64,000 nucleotides of DNA from Ferirhizobium litorale (GCA_030028905.1 JALDYZ010000001.1:1-64000), one strand, 5' to 3'; positions 54,133 to 63,933 are shown, counted from the first letter of the stretch. The notes: generated by a model not told the origin, from the sequence alone. Numbers and translations are program-made.

Positions 54133-55881
54133 ATGAACCGTGAAGAGACATTGGACGGGCTTCGCCAGAGCCCGAAGGTGGACGTGTGCGTCCTCGGCGG
54201 CGGCATCAACGGGCTGAGCGTCTTCCGCGAGCTGGCGCTGCAGGGCGTAAACGTGCTCCTCGTCGAGAAGAGTGACTATTGCTCAGGGGCGAGTGCGGCG
54301 CTCTCGCGCATGGTCCACGGCGGCCTGCGCTACCTGGAGAACGGCGAGTTCAGCCTTGTCAGGGAATCGCTCATCGAGCGGGATCGCTTGCTGCGCAACG
54401 CGCCGCATTATGTCGCGCCGTTGCCGACCACGGTTCCGATCTTCGATGTCTTTTCCGGGCTGGCCAACGGTATAGTTCGCTTCCTCGGCCTCACGCGCCG
54501 CCCGAGCCGCCGCGGTGCCGTCGCCATCAAGGCCGGGCTCAGCATCTACGATCTCCTGACGCGCAAACGCGCGCTGATGCCGCGTCATCAGTTTCGCGGA
54601 CGCAAAACCACGCTCTCGAAGTGGCCGGCGCTCAATCCGGCGATCCGCAGTTCCGCCACCTACTACGACGCCTGGGTGAGCCACCCCGAACGCATCGGGA
54701 TAGAACTGCTGCACGATGGATTGTCTGCCGGGTCGAGTGCCAAGGCCTTGAACTATGCGACGATTGAACGGGCCGGTGCCGCGGCCTTCCTGCTGCAGGA
54801 TTGCATTTCCGGTGAGGCCCTTCCCATCCAGCCACGGCTGATCATCAATGCGACCGGCGGCTGGATAGACATTGCAAATGACTCATTGTTTCCCGAAAGG
54901 GTGCGGCCCGAACCCCTGATGGGCGGCACCAAGGGCTCGCACCTGATCATCGACAACGCCGATCTGCACACCATGCTCGACGGCCACATGATCTACTACG
55001 AGAACGAGGACGGGCGCATCTGCATCCTCTTCCCCTATCTCGGCAAAGTGCTGGTCGGCTCGACGGATCTCCGGGTCGACGATCCCGGCATGGTGCGCTG
55101 CGAACCTGATGAGCGCGAGTATATCCTGCAATCGCTGGCCTTCGTGTTCCCTCGCGTTCAAATCCGGCCGGAAGAGATCGTCTTCCAGTTTGCCGGGGTG
55201 CGCCCGCTGCCTGCCAGCGACGACAGCTTTACCGGCCGCATACCGCGCGATCATTTCTGCACCGTGCTCGAAGGTGAAAGCGGCGGGCCGCCGGTGCTCT
55301 GCATGATTGGCGGCAAGTGGACAACCTTCCGTTCCTTCGGCGCGCTTGCGGCCGACATGGCGCTGGAACGGCTCGGCCGGTCGCGTCGTCTCGACACTGC
55401 CGAGCGCAGTTTCGGGGGAGGGCGCGACTTTCCCGAGGACAAAGCTCTCTGGGTGCGCGAACTTTCGGAGGCGACTGGCATCCCGGCCGATCGCGCGGCC
55501 ACGCTGTTTGCCCGCTACGGGACGGATGCGCAGGACGTCGCCCGGTTCATTGCCATGGAAGCAGACCAGGCCTTGCCGCATGCCGGATACAGCGCAAGGG
55601 AACTTGCGCACCTCATCCGCTTCGAGGCGATCGAGCATCTGGACGACCTCTTGCTGCGGCGCACGACGCTCGCTCTTTCCGGTGAGCTTTGCCTCGCAAT
55701 GACCGATGCGGCTCTCGACATTCTTGCTGCCGAAAAAGACTGGCCGGCGCATCGCAAGGCCGAGGAACGCGTCCGTTTTCTCACCCTCCTCGACGACCGT
55801 CACGGTGTCGCGGAGGCAACCCTTTCCTCAAGGAACCAACCAAGGAGTGAACTATGCGAGACTACCGCAAAGTCAGGATGA
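54133..55881 (+). CDS. GlpD-like FAD-dependent polyol-phosphate dehydrogenase
   Basis: A 582-aa flavoprotein of the glycerol-3-phosphate dehydrogenase family. The FAD motif is VCVLGGGINGLSVFREL, followed by SGASAALSRMVHGGLRYLE. The C-terminal helical domain (about 400-582) is typical. The same family contains the erythritol-phosphate dehydrogenase EryB. The kinase and SorC regulator nearby suggest oxidation of a polyol phosphate to a ketose phosphate, with electrons to quinone. Its end overlaps the aldolase gene by 28 bases. Confidence 0.88.
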   Translation: MNREETLDGLRQSPKVDVCVLGGGINGLSVFRELALQGVNVLLVEKSDYCSGASAALSRMVHGGLRYLENGEFSLVRESLIERDRLLRNAPHYVAPLPTTVPIFDVFSGLANGIVRFLGLTRRPSRRGAVAIKAGLSIYDLLTRKRALMPRHQFRGRKTTLSKWPALNPAIRSSATYYDAWVSHPERIGIELLHDGLSAGSSAKALNYATIERAGAAAFLLQDCISGEALPIQPRLIINATGGWIDIANDSLFPERVRPEPLMGGTKGSHLIIDNADLHTMLDGHMIYYENEDGRICILFPYLGKVLVGSTDLRVDDPGMVRCEPDEREYILQSLAFVFPRVQIRPEEIVFQFAGVRPLPASDDSFTGRIPRDHFCTVLEGESGGPPVLCMIGGKWTTFRSFGALAADMALERLGRSRRLDTAERSFGGGRDFPEDKALWVRELSEATGIPADRAATLFARYGTDAQDVARFIAMEADQALPHAGYSARELAHLIRFEAIEHLDDLLLRRTTLALSGELCLAMTDAALDILAAEKDWPAHRKAEERVRFLTLLDDRHGVAEATLSSRNQPRSELCETTAKSG

Positions 55882-56696
55882 ACCGACTGTTCGGCGACGG
55901 CCGCTGCCTCGACGTGGCGATCGATCATGGCGTGTGCAACGAACCGTCCTTTCTCGACGGATTGGAAAACGTGCCTGCAGTTGTGAAGGCGCTCGCCGAT
56001 GCGAGGCCCGATGCGATCCAGATGAACTATGGCCAGGCGGACCTGCTGCAGGACCTGCCCGGAAAGGACAAGCCGGCCCTCGTCATGCGCATCGACATGG
56101 GCAATCCCTATAACCGCATTCGCCATCGCGACATGTGGGCCGTGCTGCAGAACGAGGCCGAGCCGCTGATCGGCGCGCTACAGATGGATGCGGCCTGCGT
56201 GGTGGTAAACCTTTTCATGCTGCCCGACGAACCGGACCTTTTCCGCCAGTGCGTGCAGAACATCGCCAGGGTTCGCGCCGACTGCGAGAAATACGGCATG
56301 CCGTTGATGATCGAGCCGCTCGTGATGCAGCCGGTGACCGAGCGTGGCGGCTACATGGTCGATGGAGATGCCGACAAGATCATCACCCTGACGCGGCTTG
56401 CCCGGGAGATGGGCGCGGACATCGTCAAGGCCGATCCGACGACGAACCCGGAGGATTTCCATCGGGTGATCGAAGCGGCCCGCTGCCCGGTGCTCGTGCG
56501 CGGCGGTGGAAAGGAAGACTTGAGTGCCGTCTTCGCCAAGTCGGCCGCCTTGATGCGACAGGGCGCAATGGGCATGGTCTATGGGCGCAATATCTACCAG
56601 CACGCCAATCCGAGCGCCGTCGTGCGCGGCCTGATGGCGATCATTCATGAAGGTGCGAGCGGCGAGGAGGCCTTCGCACTTTACAAGCAGGGGTAG
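55854..56696 (+). CDS. class I aldolase (DhnA/LsrF type)
   Basis: A 280-aa TIM-barrel aldolase of the DhnA-type class I fructose-bisphosphate aldolase/LsrF group. Features include LDVAIDHGVCNE, MLIEPLVMQP-like strands, IVKADPTTNPEDF with the likely Schiff-base lysine in ADIVKADPT, and LVRGGGK with GMVYGRNIYQH phosphate-binding loops. It should cleave a ketose phosphate made by the two neighbouring enzymes. AAGGAG lies inside the end of the previous gene. Confidence 0.87.
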   Translation: MRDYRKVRMNRLFGDGRCLDVAIDHGVCNEPSFLDGLENVPAVVKALADARPDAIQMNYGQADLLQDLPGKDKPALVMRIDMGNPYNRIRHRDMWAVLQNEAEPLIGALQMDAACVVVNLFMLPDEPDLFRQCVQNIARVRADCEKYGMPLMIEPLVMQPVTERGGYMVDGDADKIITLTRLAREMGADIVKADPTTNPEDFHRVIEAARCPVLVRGGGKEDLSAVFAKSAALMRQGAMGMVYGRNIYQHANPSAVVRGLMAIIHEGASGEEAFALYKQG

Positions 56697-56726
56697 GGCG
56701 CAGGCGGACCTTGGGAGGGGTTCAGT

Positions 56727-58226
56727 ATGGAAAAGTATCTGTTGGGGCTCGATGCCGGCAACACCGTCATCAAGGCGGTGATCTTCGACCGGACAGGCCG
56801 GGAACTCGCGCATGCGGAGGCAGAGGGCAACAGCCGCATGCCGTGCCCCGGTCATGTCGAGCGCGATCTGGGCGAGCTTTGGACCAATGCGAAGCGTGTG
56901 ATCCGGTCCTGCCTTGACAAAGCAGGCATCGCAGCGGCCGACATTGCCGCGATCGGCTGCGCCGGTCACGGCAACGGTCTATATGCGCTCGACCGGGACG
57001 GGGAACCGCTGATCGGCATCCAGTCGCTCGATACGCGCGCGACGGGCCTAGTCGAGGAATGGGTGGCGCAGGGCGTCGGCGACAGAACCGCCCCGATCGC
57101 CCGCCAGCGGCCATGGCCCTCGCAAACGCCCACCCTGCTCGCCTGGCTGAAGCGCTACCGGCCGGAACTGTTCCAACGCATCGGCACAATCTTCTTTTCC
57201 AAAGATTTCGTCGTCAACCGGCTGACCGGCCGGCGCGTGAGCGAAGTATCCGACATGTCAGGCGCAGGCCTGCTCGATCTTGCCGCGCGGCGCTATGACA
57301 GGACGTTGATGGAGGCCTATGGTCTCGCCGATTGCATGCACCTGCTGCCGCCTCTTATCGAAAGCACCGACATCGCCGGCACGGTGACGGAAGAGGTGGC
57401 GAAGGAAACCGGGCTCGCCACCGGCACGCCGGTTGTCGGAGGCCTCTTCGACGTCGTCGCCTCGGCGCTCGGCTCGGGCGTGTCGCGCGCCGGAAGCGCC
57501 TCGATCATCGCCGGGACGTGGAGCATCAACCAGGTGGTCATCGATCGTCCCGATCTCGATGGCCCGGTCTTCATGTCGTCGACGTTCGATCGCAATCGTT
57601 ACATGGCAATGGAAAACAGTGCCACCTCGGCGGCCAATCTCGAATGGCTGGTGCGCGAGTTCTTCGAAGGGGAACAGGAGGAAGGCGTTTCGCCCTTCGA
57701 TGCGTGCTGCGCGCTGGCGGCTGCCATCGAGCCTGCCGCGGACGATCCGCTCTACCATCCCTATCTTTACGGCGCCCAGCAGGACGGCCATGCGCGGGCC
57801 GGTTTCTACGGCATCGCCGGCTGGCACACCAAGGGCCACATGATCCGCGCCCTGCTGGAAGGAGTCGCTTTCGGCCACCGCCAGCATGTCGAGACCATCC
57901 GCAAGGCCGGGGCGACGTTCGAAGAGGCCATGCTGTCCGGCGGCGGATCGCGCAGCCGGCTCTGGCCGCAGATATTTGCCGATGTGCTGGGAATGCCGGT
58001 GTCCGTTGCTCTGTCGCGCGAGACCGGGGCGCTTGGTGCGGCGATTGCGGCGGGAACAGGCGCAGGGATCTTCGCCGATTTCACTGAAGGCGCAAATGCC
58101 ATGGTGCGGATCGACCGGCACTACCGACCAAACCCTGCGCTGACCGCCCACTGCGACCGCCGCTACGAGCTCTACAAGGATATCGCAGACGCGATGGCGC
58201 CGCTCTGGCAGCGGCTTTCGGCATAG
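56727..58226 (+). CDS. FGGY-family sugar/polyol kinase
   Basis: A 499-aa kinase of the FGGY family, nearest in style to L-xylulose/erythritol kinases. The N-terminal phosphate loop is LLGLDAGNTVIKAVIFD; the family motif region is in GHMIRALLEGVAFGHRQH, with MLSGGGSRSRLWPQIFADVLG binding adenine. It should add a phosphate to the imported sugar or polyol before GlpD-like oxidation. GGGAGGGG precedes the ATG. It is the last gene of the operon. Confidence 0.88.
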   Translation: MEKYLLGLDAGNTVIKAVIFDRTGRELAHAEAEGNSRMPCPGHVERDLGELWTNAKRVIRSCLDKAGIAAADIAAIGCAGHGNGLYALDRDGEPLIGIQSLDTRATGLVEEWVAQGVGDRTAPIARQRPWPSQTPTLLAWLKRYRPELFQRIGTIFFSKDFVVNRLTGRRVSEVSDMSGAGLLDLAARRYDRTLMEAYGLADCMHLLPPLIESTDIAGTVTEEVAKETGLATGTPVVGGLFDVVASALGSGVSRAGSASIIAGTWSINQVVIDRPDLDGPVFMSSTFDRNRYMAMENSATSAANLEWLVREFFEGEQEEGVSPFDACCALAAAIEPAADDPLYHPYLYGAQQDGHARAGFYGIAGWHTKGHMIRALLEGVAFGHRQHVETIRKAGATFEEAMLSGGGSRSRLWPQIFADVLGMPVSVALSRETGALGAAIAAGTGAGIFADFTEGANAMVRIDRHYRPNPALTAHCDRRYELYKDIADAMAPLWQRLSA

Positions 58227-58290
58227 GAAAACGGCGTCTTGAGTTGCAATGCTTGTGACTGAGGCTGGCGACAGTTGACCAGCTGAGACT

Positions 58291-59979
58291 TTAAAGATGC
58301 AAGGCCCAGATCGTGGCACGTTCGACCTGGTCGCGATTGCAATGCAGCCGCGCGGCCCTGACGGGTTCGAACCCGTCTATGCGCTTTGTTCCGGTCCAGC
58401 GGCCGTCGTCCGCGAAAACCTCGATCGAGCCGTAGTCGAGGAAAATGCGGACCTTCCGTGCCCTGGCACCTCGGGCGATGTAGACGGGTTGCTGCGCAAC
58501 ACCTGGCCGATCATAGCCGATGCGCAAACCGGCATCCTCCTGGGATACGGACAGTTCGATCCCCGGATGATCGAGTTCAAGGCGAAACGCGGTACCGGTG
58601 TCCTTGAAGTCGATCAAGATCTCGACCGCGCCTGTGCCGAGTTCCACGCCTTGTCCGGCCGCCAGCCGGGTACGGTCGAGGATCCGGCTCCTCAGGCTTT
58701 CGGCGGTGCCGATCGGCGGCGTGTGGAGAAAGCCGTTGGCAAGGACGAGTTGGCGCGGCAAGGTCATGGCTGTGGGAAAATCGATTGTCGGGCCGGTATC
58801 CGACCAATTGGCGAGCCAGCCGATTCCAATGGCCTTGTCGCCGTCCACAAACGCCTGGAACGCATAGTTGTCGGTGCCGAAGTCCAGCTCCTGCTGCGTT
58901 TCGCTGCTGAATGTCTTTCCGTCGAACCACCCGACGCGCGCCAGCGTCAGGTTGCGCCGGCCCGTCGCTTCATCCTGGCTGTGCATCATGCCCCAGATCA
59001 GTACCCAGCGCGTCGCCGGGTCATTAGCAGGTCCATCAAGGGGTAGCAGGCAGGGGCACTCCGCTGCGGTCGTGCCGTCCATCTGTGCCACGAGAAGTTT
59101 GCCGACATATGTCCATCCGCCAGCCGCGGAAGGGTCGGCCGTTTCATAGAGCAGGACCACTCCGCCTTCGGTGCTGTTGCTGCCGAGCAGCATCTTCCAC
59201 AGCCCGTCCGGTCCGCGGAAGACGTAGGGATCGCGAAAATCCTGCGACAGGTTTTCGCCGTCCGGACGACGCGGCAGCAGAACCTCCGCCTGGCCAGCCG
59301 TGATCAGGTCGGCTGAAACCGCGGTGAGCTGGATCTGCGCCTCCGGCACGCGTTCGGGAACCTGTTCAGTGAAGAATACGCGGATGCCCGGCCCATCCAC
59401 CAGGGAGATGGCCGACCCTGAAAAGGCGCCGCCGCGACGGTCCGGGCGGGCGGTCAGTTCCTCCGAGGGAAACAGGAAAACCGGCAGGTGCCGCCAACGC
59501 AGATAGTCTGATGAGATTGCATGTCCCCAATGCATCGTGTTCCAGATTCGCCCATGCGAGTAATGCTGGTAGAAAAGGTGTGGTCGGCCCCCGAAGCGCC
59601 CGAAACCGTTCGGATCGTTCATCCAGCCGAACGGCGGACGGAAATGATAGCTGCCGGGCACCTCGGGCGGGGCATTGACCGGACTCGTATGAACAACGGT
59701 GATGCCTGTATCCAGCACATCCGCTGCCGTGAACCAGTAGATGACGGAGACCGATGTCTCCCCGGTATCGTAGCTTAGTTCGATCGGGCCCCCGCCGAAG
59801 ACTTGATGGATGCGAAATTCGTTTTCCTCGGTGTTGGTGACCTGCACTTCGGCGAATTTTCCGCGTGGGCTCGAGAACGACAGAGATCCGGGCGTTCCGG
59901 GCCGGGCGGCCTTCATCCAGAAATGCAGGGTAGCATTGACCGGCAGATCGACGGGGATTCGCTTTATCGAGTCGTTCAT
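58291..59979 (-). CDS. GH32 beta-fructosidase
   Basis: A 562-aa glycoside hydrolase of family 32 (levanase, invertase or fructan hydrolase). The nucleophile Asp is in WMNDPNG (residues 119-125), the transition-state Asp in FRDPYVF and the acid/base Glu in AECPCLLPL. About 110 residues before the first motif form an extra beta-rich domain that is uncommon in GH32. No signal peptide is seen, so it probably acts in the cytosol. GGAGGACATC precedes the chosen ATG. It is convergent with the polyol operon. Confidence 0.9.
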   Translation of the reverse strand: MNDSIKRIPVDLPVNATLHFWMKAARPGTPGSLSFSSPRGKFAEVQVTNTEENEFRIHQVFGGGPIELSYDTGETSVSVIYWFTAADVLDTGITVVHTSPVNAPPEVPGSYHFRPPFGWMNDPNGFGRFGGRPHLFYQHYSHGRIWNTMHWGHAISSDYLRWRHLPVFLFPSEELTARPDRRGGAFSGSAISLVDGPGIRVFFTEQVPERVPEAQIQLTAVSADLITAGQAEVLLPRRPDGENLSQDFRDPYVFRGPDGLWKMLLGSNSTEGGVVLLYETADPSAAGGWTYVGKLLVAQMDGTTAAECPCLLPLDGPANDPATRWVLIWGMMHSQDEATGRRNLTLARVGWFDGKTFSSETQQELDFGTDNYAFQAFVDGDKAIGIGWLANWSDTGPTIDFPTAMTLPRQLVLANGFLHTPPIGTAESLRSRILDRTRLAAGQGVELGTGAVEILIDFKDTGTAFRLELDHPGIELSVSQEDAGLRIGYDRPGVAQQPVYIARGARARKVRIFLDYGSIEVFADDGRWTGTKRIDGFEPVRAARLHCNRDQVERATIWALHL

Positions 59980-60281
59980 TGATGTCCTCCGACACGGGGT
60001 TCTATCACGAGGCCGACTTACATCGCCCGGCCGATGGCGCGGTGCGTCCGTAGCCAACGCGTATGCAACCAGACATGTGGCGCCGGCGACTGATGGCAAG
60101 GTTTGATGGCGGTCAAGTCTTGCAGCATCCGGGTCGCCCTTCGTTTGCTGAAAATTTTGGGTGCCAAGAGATGTTCGTTGATATTGGATGGTCTTGGCGA
60201 TGCAGTTGCGTGGACATTTGACCAGAACACGGGCAATGAAAAGCGCACATGTGTTTTCCAGTCAGTCACGGGGAAGAATGA
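59980..60281. promoter_or_regulatory. divergent intergenic region
   Basis: About 300 bases between the GH32 gene and the DUF922 gene, which are divergent. No gene is supported. It should hold both promoters; no clear operator is seen. Confidence 0.45.
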
Positions 60282-60896
60282 TTGCCGGGGTTTTGGATTT
60301 CTAGCGCTGCATTCCGATCGTTGCTCTGTGCTGCCTGTCTGGGAGCTTTGACAGCAACAGCACAGGCAGATTGGCGGCCCGTCGAGAAAGAGCAGACTTA
60401 CGCCGTTTCGGGAAAGACCGGACTGGATCTGTATCGATCGATCGGCGAGCGCGGCCCCAAGGTCGGCATCGGCCGTGCCATCGCGTACACGAGCTTCAAG
60501 CTGACCTGGAGGCGGAACTACCAGCCGCAGGGGGACAGTTGCGTCCTCGTTTCCGCGGTGCCCAACCTGATCATTACCTACACGCTGCCCAAGCCGGCCG
60601 AACGTCTTCCTGCCTCGACGCAACGACACTGGGAAACATTCATGGCGGGCGTGCGCAGCCACGAGCGCGTTCACGGCGACATCATCGAGGACATGGTCCG
60701 GCAGATCGAGGCCATCTCTGTCGGGCTCTCGGTCGCGGGCGATCCCGGCTGCAAGAAGATCAGGGTGGAATTGACCAGGCGGCTCGGCGAACTTTCTCTC
60801 GCTCAGCGGCAGCGCAGCCGCGATTTCGATGCCGTGGAACTCGGCAATGGCGGCAATATCCACCAACTCGTCCTGGCGTTGGTGAATGGTGGGTAG
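60282..60896 (+). CDS. DUF922 putative secreted zinc protease
   Basis: A 204-aa exported protein of the DUF922 group. A signal peptide covers about residues 1-29 (ending TAQAD). The conserved HERVH in SHERVHGDIIEDM fits an HExxH zinc site, which is why the family is predicted to be a zinc protease. The probable start is TTG at 60282 with GGGGAAG upstream; an in-frame ATG that keeps the signal peptide is not available. Target and role are unknown. Confidence 0.83.
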   Translation: MPGFWISSAAFRSLLCAACLGALTATAQADWRPVEKEQTYAVSGKTGLDLYRSIGERGPKVGIGRAIAYTSFKLTWRRNYQPQGDSCVLVSAVPNLIITYTLPKPAERLPASTQRHWETFMAGVRSHERVHGDIIEDMVRQIEAISVGLSVAGDPGCKKIRVELTRRLGELSLAQRQRSRDFDAVELGNGGNIHQLVLALVNGG

Positions 60897-60927
60897 CGGC
60901 AAATAGGGCCTGGAACCGACGACACAG

Positions 60928-61476
60928 CTAGAATGTCGGCGGCGTGCAGGCGCTGACCACCTCGCAAGGGTTCGGGCCAACGCTGCGGAAGCGATGCGGC
61001 CGCCTGCTCTCGAAATAATAGGCGTCGCCTGGTCCCAGAATGCGGCGTTCGTCGTCGACCGTGACTTCCAGGCGGCCGCTCAGGGCGATCCCGCCTTCCT
61101 CGCCGTCATGCACCAGCGGCACCTTTCCGGTGTCGGCGCCGGGCTCATAGCGCTCCATCAGGATCTGCAGGTTGCGCCCTATCAGGCTCTCGCCGATCTG
61201 GCGGTAGGAGATCGGTCCCTTGCCGATTTCGACCAGTTCGTCGGCGCGATAGAAGGCCTTTTTCGGGGTTTCCGGCTCGGTCGAGAAGAACTCCGCGAGG
61301 CCGATCGGAATGCCGTCGAGGATGCGCTTCAGGGCGCCAACCGACGGATTGGTCTGGTTCGATTCGATCAGCGATATGGTGGAATTTGTAACCCCCGCAC
61401 GCTTGGCGAGTTCGCGCTGCGACAGCCCGGCGCGCATGCGATGGTATCGAAGCCTGCCGCCGATATCGACGCTCAT
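60928..61476 (-). CDS. XRE-cupin transcriptional regulator (PuuR-like)
   Basis: A 182-aa regulator with an N-terminal XRE helix-turn-helix (GLSQRELAKRAGVTNSTISL) and a C-terminal cupin (residues about 105-175, LVHDGEEGGIALSGRLEV, then GDAYYFESRRPHRF). Proteins of this kind, such as PuuR, control amine and amino acid catabolism. It is divergent from the aminotransferase gene and most likely represses it. The start MSVDIGGRL has GGAGCAGGTG upstream-like purines; an upstream in-frame start adds 12 residues without similarity. Confidence 0.89.
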   Translation of the reverse strand: MSVDIGGRLRYHRMRAGLSQRELAKRAGVTNSTISLIESNQTNPSVGALKRILDGIPIGLAEFFSTEPETPKKAFYRADELVEIGKGPISYRQIGESLIGRNLQILMERYEPGADTGKVPLVHDGEEGGIALSGRLEVTVDDERRILGPGDAYYFESRRPHRFRSVGPNPCEVVSACTPPTF

Positions 61477-61628
61477 CACCTGCTCCTGTTTCTGGTGTTC
61501 GATATTACGCAAATGTATAGCTCTACATGTAACGAAATCAACGAATTAAACGCAAACAGAAAATGGGTTGTTTGGATGATTCAAACAGGGCATCGTCCGC
61601 TCGTTTCAATCACCTCAAGGCCGCGCAC

Positions 61629-62954
61629 ATGACACAGAACCACCCTTCCCTCGATGCCTACTGGATGCCTTTTACCGCCAATCGCCAATTCAAGGCGGCG
61701 CCGCGCATGCTCGTCGGTGCGGAAGGCATGCACTACACGACCGACGACGGCCGCAAGATCCTCGATGGAGCGGCCGGGCTTTGGTGCGTCAATGCCGGCC
61801 ATGGCCGCAAACGGATTGCCGAGGCCGTGGAGCGGCAGTTGCATACGCTCGACTATGCCCCGTCGTTCCAGATGGGCCATCCGGCGGCCTTCGACTTCGC
61901 CGAGCGGCTGGCAGCCATCGCACCCGGCGGGCCTGAGGCGCGCCTCGACCGCATTTTCTACACCGGCTCCGGCTCCGAATCGGTCGATACGGCCCTGAAG
62001 ATCGCCCTTGCCTACCAGCGGGCGATCGGCCAGGGCGCCCGCACCCGCATCATAGGTCGCGAACGCGGCTATCATGGCGTCGGCTTTGGCGGCATATCGG
62101 TGGGCGGCATCGTCAACAACCGCCGCGCCTTCCCGCAACTGCCGGGCACCGACCATCTGCGCCATACGCATGATCTGGCGCGCAATGCCTTTTCGCGCGA
62201 TCTGCCGGAGCATGGAGCCGAGCTCGCCGACGACCTGGAAAGGCTTGTGGCGCTCCATGGTGCGGAGACCATTGCCGCGGTCATCGTCGAGCCGATGGCG
62301 GGTTCCACCGGTGTCTTGCTGCCGCCCAAGGGCTATCTCGAACGCCTCAGGGCCATCAGCAAGAAGCACGGCATCCTGTTGATCTTCGACGAAGTCATCA
62401 CCGGTTTCGGCCGCCTCGGCAAACCCTTTGCGACCGACTACTTCGGCGTCGTGCCCGACCTTGTCACGACCGCGAAGGGGATCACCAACGGTTCCGTGCC
62501 GATGGGGGCCGTGTTCTGCAGCCGGGCCATCCACGATGCCATGATGCAGGGCGATCCGGCGGCAATCGAGCTTTTCCACGGCTACACCTATTCCGGTCAT
62601 CCGATCGCCTGCGCCGCCGGCATCGCGACGCTCGACATCTACAAGGAAGAGGGACTGCTGACGCGCGCTGCCGAGCTCACCGAGTACTGGAAAGATGCGC
62701 TTCACAGCCTCAAGGGCTTGTCGCACGTCATCGACATCCGCACTCTCGGCCTGGTTGCCGGGGTGGAGCTCGACCCGCGGGCCGGGGCGCCGGGGGCGCG
62801 TACCTATGAAGTCTTCCTCGACTGCTTCAAGAACGGTGCATATGTCCGCTACACAGGCGATATCATTGCCCTGTCGCCACCCTTGATCGCCACCAAATCG
62901 CATATCGACGAACTGGTGACCATTTTGGGAACGGCAATCCGCCGGGCCGAATAG
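61629..62954 (+). CDS. omega-amino acid--pyruvate aminotransferase
   Basis: A 441-aa class III PLP aminotransferase of the beta-alanine--pyruvate type. Family features are DAYWMPFTANRQFK, FYTGSGSESVDTALK, GYHGVGFGG, the cofactor-binding Asp in LIFDEVITGFGRLG and the PLP lysine in TTAKGITNG. It moves the amino group of an omega-amino acid or diamine to pyruvate. The ATG at 61629 was chosen because the conserved start follows it. It is divergent from its probable XRE-cupin regulator. Confidence 0.91.
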   Translation: MTQNHPSLDAYWMPFTANRQFKAAPRMLVGAEGMHYTTDDGRKILDGAAGLWCVNAGHGRKRIAEAVERQLHTLDYAPSFQMGHPAAFDFAERLAAIAPGGPEARLDRIFYTGSGSESVDTALKIALAYQRAIGQGARTRIIGRERGYHGVGFGGISVGGIVNNRRAFPQLPGTDHLRHTHDLARNAFSRDLPEHGAELADDLERLVALHGAETIAAVIVEPMAGSTGVLLPPKGYLERLRAISKKHGILLIFDEVITGFGRLGKPFATDYFGVVPDLVTTAKGITNGSVPMGAVFCSRAIHDAMMQGDPAAIELFHGYTYSGHPIACAAGIATLDIYKEEGLLTRAAELTEYWKDALHSLKGLSHVIDIRTLGLVAGVELDPRAGAPGARTYEVFLDCFKNGAYVRYTGDIIALSPPLIATKSHIDELVTILGTAIRRAE

Positions 62955-62967
62955 GGAACGTACTTCG

Positions 62968-62990
62968 GCGGGGCGGCCTTGCTGCCCCGC
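62968..62990 (+). terminator. hairpin after the aminotransferase gene
   Basis: A 10-bp stem, GCGGGGCGGC with GCTGCCCCGC (one G-T pair), around loop CTT, 14 bases after the stop. No T run follows, so it may be a weak or factor-dependent terminator. Confidence 0.6.
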
Positions 62991-63149
62991 GCGTGGCGGC
63001 CAGAGATTTGCCCCCCTAGTTATCCTTCCGAGGTGGCGCCCGACGAAAGTTTCATCGCGTCGTGATCCCATGCAAACTGCGCGTCATGGAATCGGCTTAA
63101 AAGGCGGATAGCCCGAGCCTCCGTCCCAGCCGGATCAGGATCCTTGTCG

Positions 63150-63812
63150 ATGAGCTATACCGAAACCACTGCAGGCGTCTTTGCCGGAAAGCGACGGCTC
63201 GTCCGCAGTCCGGGGCGGCGCTTGTCCGCCATCCTGCGCAGTATCGCCGAGGACCATCGACGAGAACGGGTGTCCGTCCGCGATCTGTTCGCGCGCATGG
63301 GTGAACGGGCCTTCGGCGCGCTCATGTTGATTTTCGCACTGCCCAATCTGGTGCCGACGCCTCCGGGAACGTCGGTCATCCTCGGCGCGCCGCTGATCTT
63401 CCTCGCGGCCCAGCTGATGCTCGGCCGATCACCGTGGCTGCCGGAAATGATCGCCGCTCGTTCGATGACGCGAAGCGACTTCGCGGCGATCGTCACGCGT
63501 CTCTGGCCCTACCTCAGGCGGGCGGAGCGATTGCTGCGTCCGCGGCTCTCCCCCTTGTGCAGCCTTCCCGCCCAGTACCTGGTCGGGTTCGTCTCCTTTG
63601 TGCTTTCCGTCATTCTTTTCCTGCCGATCCCGCTTGGCAACATCCTGCCTGCACTTGCGATCTGCCTCTTTGCCCTCGGGTTTCTCGGGAGGGACGGGCT
63701 GTTCGTGTTCTTCGGTCTCGTGGTATCCGCCGTTTCCCTTTCGGTGCTCGCGAGCGTGTACTTGATGGTCGCCACGGTGGTCCTGCAGATCACGACCTAT
63801 GCCTTGGGTTGA
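63150..63812 (+). CDS. ExoD-like membrane protein
   Basis: A 220-aa integral membrane protein of the ExoD family, linked in Sinorhizobium to exopolysaccharide production and alkaline tolerance. The N-terminus is soluble with SVRDLFARMGERAFGAL; the family stretch LPNLVPTPPGTSVILGAPLIF and several spans follow (LPIPLGNILPALAICLFALG). The ATG at 63150 is taken as the start; a TTG two codons upstream is possible. Confidence 0.87.
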   Translation: MSYTETTAGVFAGKRRLVRSPGRRLSAILRSIAEDHRRERVSVRDLFARMGERAFGALMLIFALPNLVPTPPGTSVILGAPLIFLAAQLMLGRSPWLPEMIAARSMTRSDFAAIVTRLWPYLRRAERLLRPRLSPLCSLPAQYLVGFVSFVLSVILFLPIPLGNILPALAICLFALGFLGRDGLFVFFGLVVSAVSLSVLASVYLMVATVVLQITTYALG

Positions 63813-63933
63813 CGCCAGCAGGTAGTCCTTCTGCCGGTGACGGGGATTTACAGCCGCCGGACCTGTGTTTACTCCTTGCAACAGAACGACGATCCGCGAA
63901 TGCGGACGACCGGGCTGGAGGAGGCTCACGCAA

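Noticed and set aside
61581-63071. A 496-codon minus-strand open frame opposite the aminotransferase
   Set aside because: Shadow frame without domains; the aminotransferase motifs are clear on the plus strand.
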